Below, one piece after another: positions 61,801 through 64,000 of a stretch of 64,000 nt of DNA (positions within the stretch are counted from its first letter, which is position 1; every line of letters starts with the position of its first letter). Made by a program: the position numbers and the translations under genes. Origin of the DNA: Algoriphagus ratkowskyi (GTDB lineage: Bacteria; Bacteroidota; Bacteroidia; Cytophagales; Cyclobacteriaceae); contig NZ_MSSV01000019.1 of NCBI RefSeq assembly GCF_002150505.1, positions 33,381 through 97,380 of the forward strand. The letters run 5' to 3'. The notes below the pieces were generated by a model, which did no database searches, was not told the origin of the DNA, and saw nothing but the letters and a program-made list of their open reading frames with translations.

Positions 61801-62096
61801 CAAGGTTTGAAGTGAGTGCAGACGAGAACTTTTCCAAAGTTTCGAACTTTGGAAAAGTTGGGAAAGTCTACATCAACTCCGAGCAATACTTCGACTGCGT
61901 TCCCGAACTCGCCTGGAACTTCTACATCGGCGGCTACCAACCCGCCCAAAAATGGCTAAAAGACCGCAAAGGCCGTCAGCTAGACTTTACCGACATTCTC
62001 CATTACCAAAAGATCATCAAGGCATTGACAGAGACGGATAGAGTTATGCGGGAGATAGATGGGGTGGAGGTAGTGAAAGGAGAAGGTGAGGAATGA
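58866..62096 (+). CDS. Single-chain restriction-modification enzyme (type ISP/IIG-like)
   Basis: This 1076-residue protein combines cleavage, methylation and specificity. The N-terminal ~120 residues look like a PD-(D/E)XK nuclease (GAPDYILTNKKEIPVGFIEAKD: D, then E-x-K). After a helical linker, the adenine-methyltransferase core has motif I FLDPATGTGTFVAEAI (near residue 390) and the catalytic NPPY (508-511). The YDPKLRKARGVWYTPHPVV signature is typical of the ISP/Eco57I-like group. The remaining ~450 residues should hold target recognition. No SF2 helicase domain is present, so it is shorter than classical type ISP enzymes (~1600). Base composition drops in the middle (about 60320-61390), suggesting an exchanged specificity region. 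The next gene overlaps its stop codon by 4 bp (ATGA). Within it, 61519-61555 is a repeat sequence. Confidence 0.9.
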   Translation: MTVSEYLQSINTRYKLGHATEHTFRGDLQQLIESIVPNISATNEPKRQACGAPDYILTNKKEIPVGFIEAKDIGDSDLAGAKKNGNKEQFDRYKASLDNLIFTDYLNFYYYRNGELASQICIGVVDGGKILPLPHNFPAFELLIENFTTHIGQSIKSPKKLAEMMAGKAKMLANVIENSLNSDVENQENSTLKEQMNAFKEILIHDITPKEFSDVYAQTIAYGMFAARLYDESLDTFSRQEAADLIPKSNPFLRKLFQYIAGYDLDDRITWIVDALADIFRATDVNAILKNFGKATKMEDPIIHFYEDFLSSYDPKLRKARGVWYTPHPVVNFIIRAVDDILIDEFGLPMGLADTSKTTIKVPIATHDKRFSGGMREVDQEVHRVQFLDPATGTGTFVAEAINQIYSKFKGQQGLWNSYVENHLLPRINGFELLMASYAMAHLKLDLLLKQTGYTGTKGQRFRIYLTNSLEQASKEVPDLFMSRWLTDEAIQADAVKRDLPVMIVAGNPPYSVSSTNKSAWIQNLIADYKKNLNERKINLDDDYIKFIRYGQYYIEKNGSGILAYISNNSFIDGITHRQMRKSLLDTFDKIYILDLHGNSNKKEKAPDGTKDENVFDIRQGVSINIFIKRNDTFKENAKVYISDIYGTRDYKYQKLSDKSISSIQWKEIMLSKPEYYFNEQDQVLLKEYRTKISLTELFKHFNSGIQTKRDSFTMHFSQKELSNILKDLITYETKDTLLKYQLAADGRDWTISFAKKDILSGYKNIEVLYRPFDSRHTAYTGNSKGFLAYPRTKTSDQLIGKENITLISCRQTKSNPGVFISKSPIDQKVFSAYDINTMLPLYLYPDSDSQLSIDSKVTRTPNLDMKIVGVIEKGLGLKFVPEKDLTPNPSPEGDGSFAPIDLLDYIYAVLHSPTYRETYKEFLKIDFPRVPYPEDVENFWKLVQLGGELRALHLMESPSLNDYITEYPVGGENEVEKPRFEVSADENFSKVSNFGKVGKVYINSEQYFDCVPELAWNFYIGGYQPAQKWLKDRKGRQLDFTDILHYQKIIKALTETDRVMREIDGVEVVKGEGEE
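61519..61555. repeat. REP-like repeat inserted in frame in the RM gene
   Basis: CTCACCCCCAACCCCTCTCC TGAAGGAGATGGG contains the hairpin TCTCC-TGAA-GGAGA and encodes LTPNPSPEGDG. Peptides LTPNPSPEGEG from the same repeat type occur in many unrelated bacterial proteins (from memory). It has been tolerated near residues 885-896 of the enzyme. Confidence 0.75.
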
Positions 62097-62578
62097 TAGC
62101 ATATGTAATAGAATGGATGGGTCCATATAATGATGGAGATGTGATTTCTGATGATTTAGAAATGGGGATTTATATGATCACTGGAAAATTAAAAAACAGA
62201 CACTATAATCAAATTCATTATTTTGGAATTAGCAAAAACATAGTTAGTAGTAGAATAATAAATGGACATCATAAAAAACCTCTAGTAAATAGGAATAGAA
62301 TTTATTGGATAGGTGAAATAAAATCTCACAAAACAGTTACGAGGGAAGATTTGGAGAGAGTTGAACATGTTTTTATACAATACTTAAAACATGGATTAAT
62401 TAATGAAAAGAAAACAAAATCTTTACCTCAAAATCTAATAATATTGAACAACTGGTTTAAGAAATCAGGTGATGTGCGTAAAAACAAAAAATATATTGGA
62501 CAAACTATTCCTGATGTTATTTTTTGGGATGGAGAATTTTGGCAAACGAGTTATAAATTGGGTTTTGAACTCGATTAA
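62093..62578 (+). CDS. GIY-YIG-like nuclease-fold protein
   Basis: This 161-residue protein begins MIAYVIEWMGPYNDGDVISDD. It then shows GIYMITG (the GIY strand), HYFGIS (the YIG strand), the Arg of SSRIINGHH and the Glu of LERVEHVFIQYL, followed by LINEKK, in the order of the GIY-YIG nuclease fold. The family recognition is by pattern, without a search. It overlaps the RM enzyme by 4 bp (ATGA), so it is co-translated with it. Its role could be a nuclease helper or effector of the RM gene. The sequence is AT-rich, unlike the first half of the RM gene. Confidence 0.7.
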   Translation: MIAYVIEWMGPYNDGDVISDDLEMGIYMITGKLKNRHYNQIHYFGISKNIVSSRIINGHHKKPLVNRNRIYWIGEIKSHKTVTREDLERVEHVFIQYLKHGLINEKKTKSLPQNLIILNNWFKKSGDVRKNKKYIGQTIPDVIFWDGEFWQTSYKLGFELD

Positions 62579-62676
62579 TCACAAAATATCTGAGACAGAA
62601 GCCACAATCATCGTGAAATGACCTGTTAATAATGCGTAAACATAAAATAAAAAAAACACAATCATAAAATTAAATA

Positions 62677-63597
62677 ATGGAATACATTTCTACATCAGCG
62701 CTTTCAACAAAGCTTGAAATTAAATCAAATGAATTGTTCGACAAACTTAAAACTTATGGCTGGATTGACAGATTAAATGAAAAATGGGTTTTAACTGAAA
62801 TTGGAAAACAAAAAGGAGGACAAACAAGAAATAATCCAAAGTTTGGAGAGTATATTGTTTGGCCAGAAAATATTTCCTTTAATAGTCAAGTACCCAAGGG
62901 GAATTCCAAATTTCTTAATGCTACAACAATAGGTAAACACTTCAATATTTCATCACAACGATTTAATTTACTATTAAATGAAATTGGACTAATAGAAAAA
63001 ACTGTAGCAGGTTGGGCTATTACAAAACTTGGAAAAAAGATTGGAGGCAAGCAATTGGAACATGAGACTTCAGGTGGAACTTATATACTTTGGCCTGAAT
63101 CAATTCTACAAAACAAGGATATTCTTGATATGTTTCAAGTGGAAAAGCCTGTTAAAGAAATATTAGTAGCATTTACAAATGTTATTACCGAAAGAAAAGA
63201 TTCTGATATTGCAGATGATTTTCGAAAAAAATATCCTGCTGAATACCGAACTAAAGATGGGCACTATGTGAGATCAAAAGCAGAATTAACAATAGATGAT
63301 TCATTATACCTATGGGGCATTCCGCATGCTTATGAAAAGAAATTACCTAATACAGAAGAAAATGTTTATTCTGATTTTCACATACCATCAGGTAAAGGAC
63401 GTCCCAAAGCAGTATACATAGAATATTGGGGTATGGAAAACGATGAAAAGTATAATTCCCGTAAAGCAAAGAAGATTGAAATTTATAGCAGTTTAGGGTT
63501 AAATCTAATTCAATTAAATGACGCCGACATCAAAAACATTGAGGACTCTTTACAGAAATATCTTTTGCAACATAACATAAAAGTCAGTTTGGATTAA
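62677..63597 (+). CDS. Protein with two winged-helix-like repeats and a PD-(D/E)XK-like nuclease end
   Basis: This 306-residue protein contains two similar N-terminal units (residues ~5-66 and ~81-143). Each has an HTH-like helix pair and ends in W-x-x-T-x-x-G-K ... GG ... G-x-Y-I-x-WPE-x-I. The C-terminal half looks like a restriction-endonuclease fold with Glu203 (VRSKAELTIDDSL), Asp233 (YSDFHIP) and Glu249-Tyr-Trp (YIEYWGMEND), followed by a conserved NSRKAKKIEIYSSLGLNLIQL helix-strand. That D-x(n)-E-x-[WK] pattern fits PD-(D/E)XK nucleases. The repeats may bind DNA or modified bases. It lies 98 bp after the GIY-YIG-like gene and could belong to the same defence cluster, possibly with its own promoter. 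Confidence 0.75.
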   Translation: MEYISTSALSTKLEIKSNELFDKLKTYGWIDRLNEKWVLTEIGKQKGGQTRNNPKFGEYIVWPENISFNSQVPKGNSKFLNATTIGKHFNISSQRFNLLLNEIGLIEKTVAGWAITKLGKKIGGKQLEHETSGGTYILWPESILQNKDILDMFQVEKPVKEILVAFTNVITERKDSDIADDFRKKYPAEYRTKDGHYVRSKAELTIDDSLYLWGIPHAYEKKLPNTEENVYSDFHIPSGKGRPKAVYIEYWGMENDEKYNSRKAKKIEIYSSLGLNLIQLNDADIKNIEDSLQKYLLQHNIKVSLD

Positions 63598-63612
63598 CTT
63601 GATAAAAAATTC

Positions 63613-63879
63613 AACCCCTTCAGGGTTTCCATTTCCTCTCATCCGACACCAATACCCCCGGTTGCACCGGGGGCTATTCATGGTTTGACCACTTCGTGGT
63701 CGATATACAAAATAAATAACACCAACATTAATCAGTGATTCAATCGAATGATCCCAACGGGATCGAACCATGAATAGCCATGGGTGAAACCCATGGATCC
63801 AATGAGATTACCAAAAAAATCCACGACCCCAACGGGGTCGAACAAATCGCATCCTACAAAAAGAATTGGGCTAAAGCCC
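63613..63879. repeat. Array of short-loop hairpins
   Basis: At least six perfect palindromes with 2- to 3-nt loops lie within 225 bp: CCCCCGGT-TGC-ACCGGGGG (63655), GACCAC-TTC-GTGGTC (63687), GATCCC-AAC-GGGATC (63750), CCATGGGT-GAA-ACCCATGG (63778), GACCCC-AAC-GGGGTC (63825), GGGCT-AA-AGCCC (63868). A seventh, imperfect one is at 63613-63627. A larger inverted repeat of 14 bp (GGCTATTCATGGTT at 63672 and its complement at 63766-63779) frames the middle. The part from 63880 to 64000 shows no feature. Confidence 0.75.
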
Positions 63880-64000
63880 TGTGAGTATTTCAATCATTTC
63901 CCTGGCTCCAGCTAAAGCAGGTGGCAATTCAATAGAATCCATTTGCAGGAGGCTATTCTACAAATAGGCTATGTTATCTAATTTACTTATTGGTTCAAAA

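Noticed and set aside
63613..63879. CRISPR array
   Set aside because: The palindromes differ in sequence, spacing is irregular and there is no common direct repeat or cas gene.

Overview
The window is a chromosomal segment of a Bacteroidetes bacterium, most likely a Cytophagales/Cyclobacteriaceae member such as an Algoriphagus relative (inference; no 16S is present). Supporting signs are two proteins with type IX secretion C-terminal sorting domains, several families largely confined to this phylum (DUF6371-like, DUF4468-like, DUF6503-like, HYC_CC_PP-like), promoter-like TAnnTTTG boxes, weak Shine-Dalgarno use and a moderate-to-low GC content.

Region 1 (1-8.4 kb) is alpha-glucan use: a GH13 amylase lipoprotein running off the left edge, class II fructose-bisphosphate aldolase, a LacI-type regulator with a CAAACGTTTG operator candidate, a cytoplasmic GH31 alpha-glucosidase and an MFS sugar transporter, then a cytoplasmic NMT1-like binding-protein fold. 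Region 2 (8.4-22.9 kb) is core housekeeping: on the minus strand dnaG, ribBA, a secreted hypothetical, surE and a TPR sensor kinase; on the plus strand mrp, a NifU-like protein, an M43 metalloprotease, a PASTA protein, a T9SS cargo and a rhodanese.

Region 3 (23.1-33.2 kb) is an integrated element of about 10 kb in the 3' half of a CAU tRNA gene. It has a 47-bp direct repeat (attL/attR), an 18-bp arm-site repeat near both ends, a tyrosine integrase, an excisionase-like HTH protein, an SF3 (P4-type) helicase, a zinc-ribbon/Toprim-like partner, a DUF5681-like small protein, three overlapping small paralogues and unknown cargo. No relaxase or virion gene is visible, so I read it as a phage-satellite-like or otherwise non-self-transmissible element (inference). 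A decayed tRNA copy beside attL carries a palindrome in its anticodon loop.

Region 4 (33.2-38.7 kb) holds a HAD hydrolase, a site-2-type protease, small secreted proteins, a bicupin and a YceI protein. Region 5 (39-58.6 kb) is a large copper-handling island: a CPC-type and a CPH-type P1B ATPase, an HMA chaperone, a complete CusA/TolC/CusB efflux set, a multicopper oxidase fused to a short barrel, and DUF305, DUF2911, DUF3347, CHY and HYC_CC_PP proteins. An ABC-like ATPase and a DUF2254 membrane protein sit inside it. The cytoplasmic membrane ATPases, the trans-envelope pump and the periplasmic oxidase would together clear copper from every compartment. I recognise no copper regulator here.

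Region 6 (58.6-64 kb) is a putative defence cluster: a single-chain restriction-modification enzyme with a compositionally different specificity segment, a start-stop-overlapping GIY-YIG-like protein, and a protein with two tandem winged-helix-like repeats and a PD-(D/E)XK-like nuclease end. It is followed by an array of short-loop hairpins. The element in region 3 and the cluster in region 6 are the best candidates for undescribed biology.
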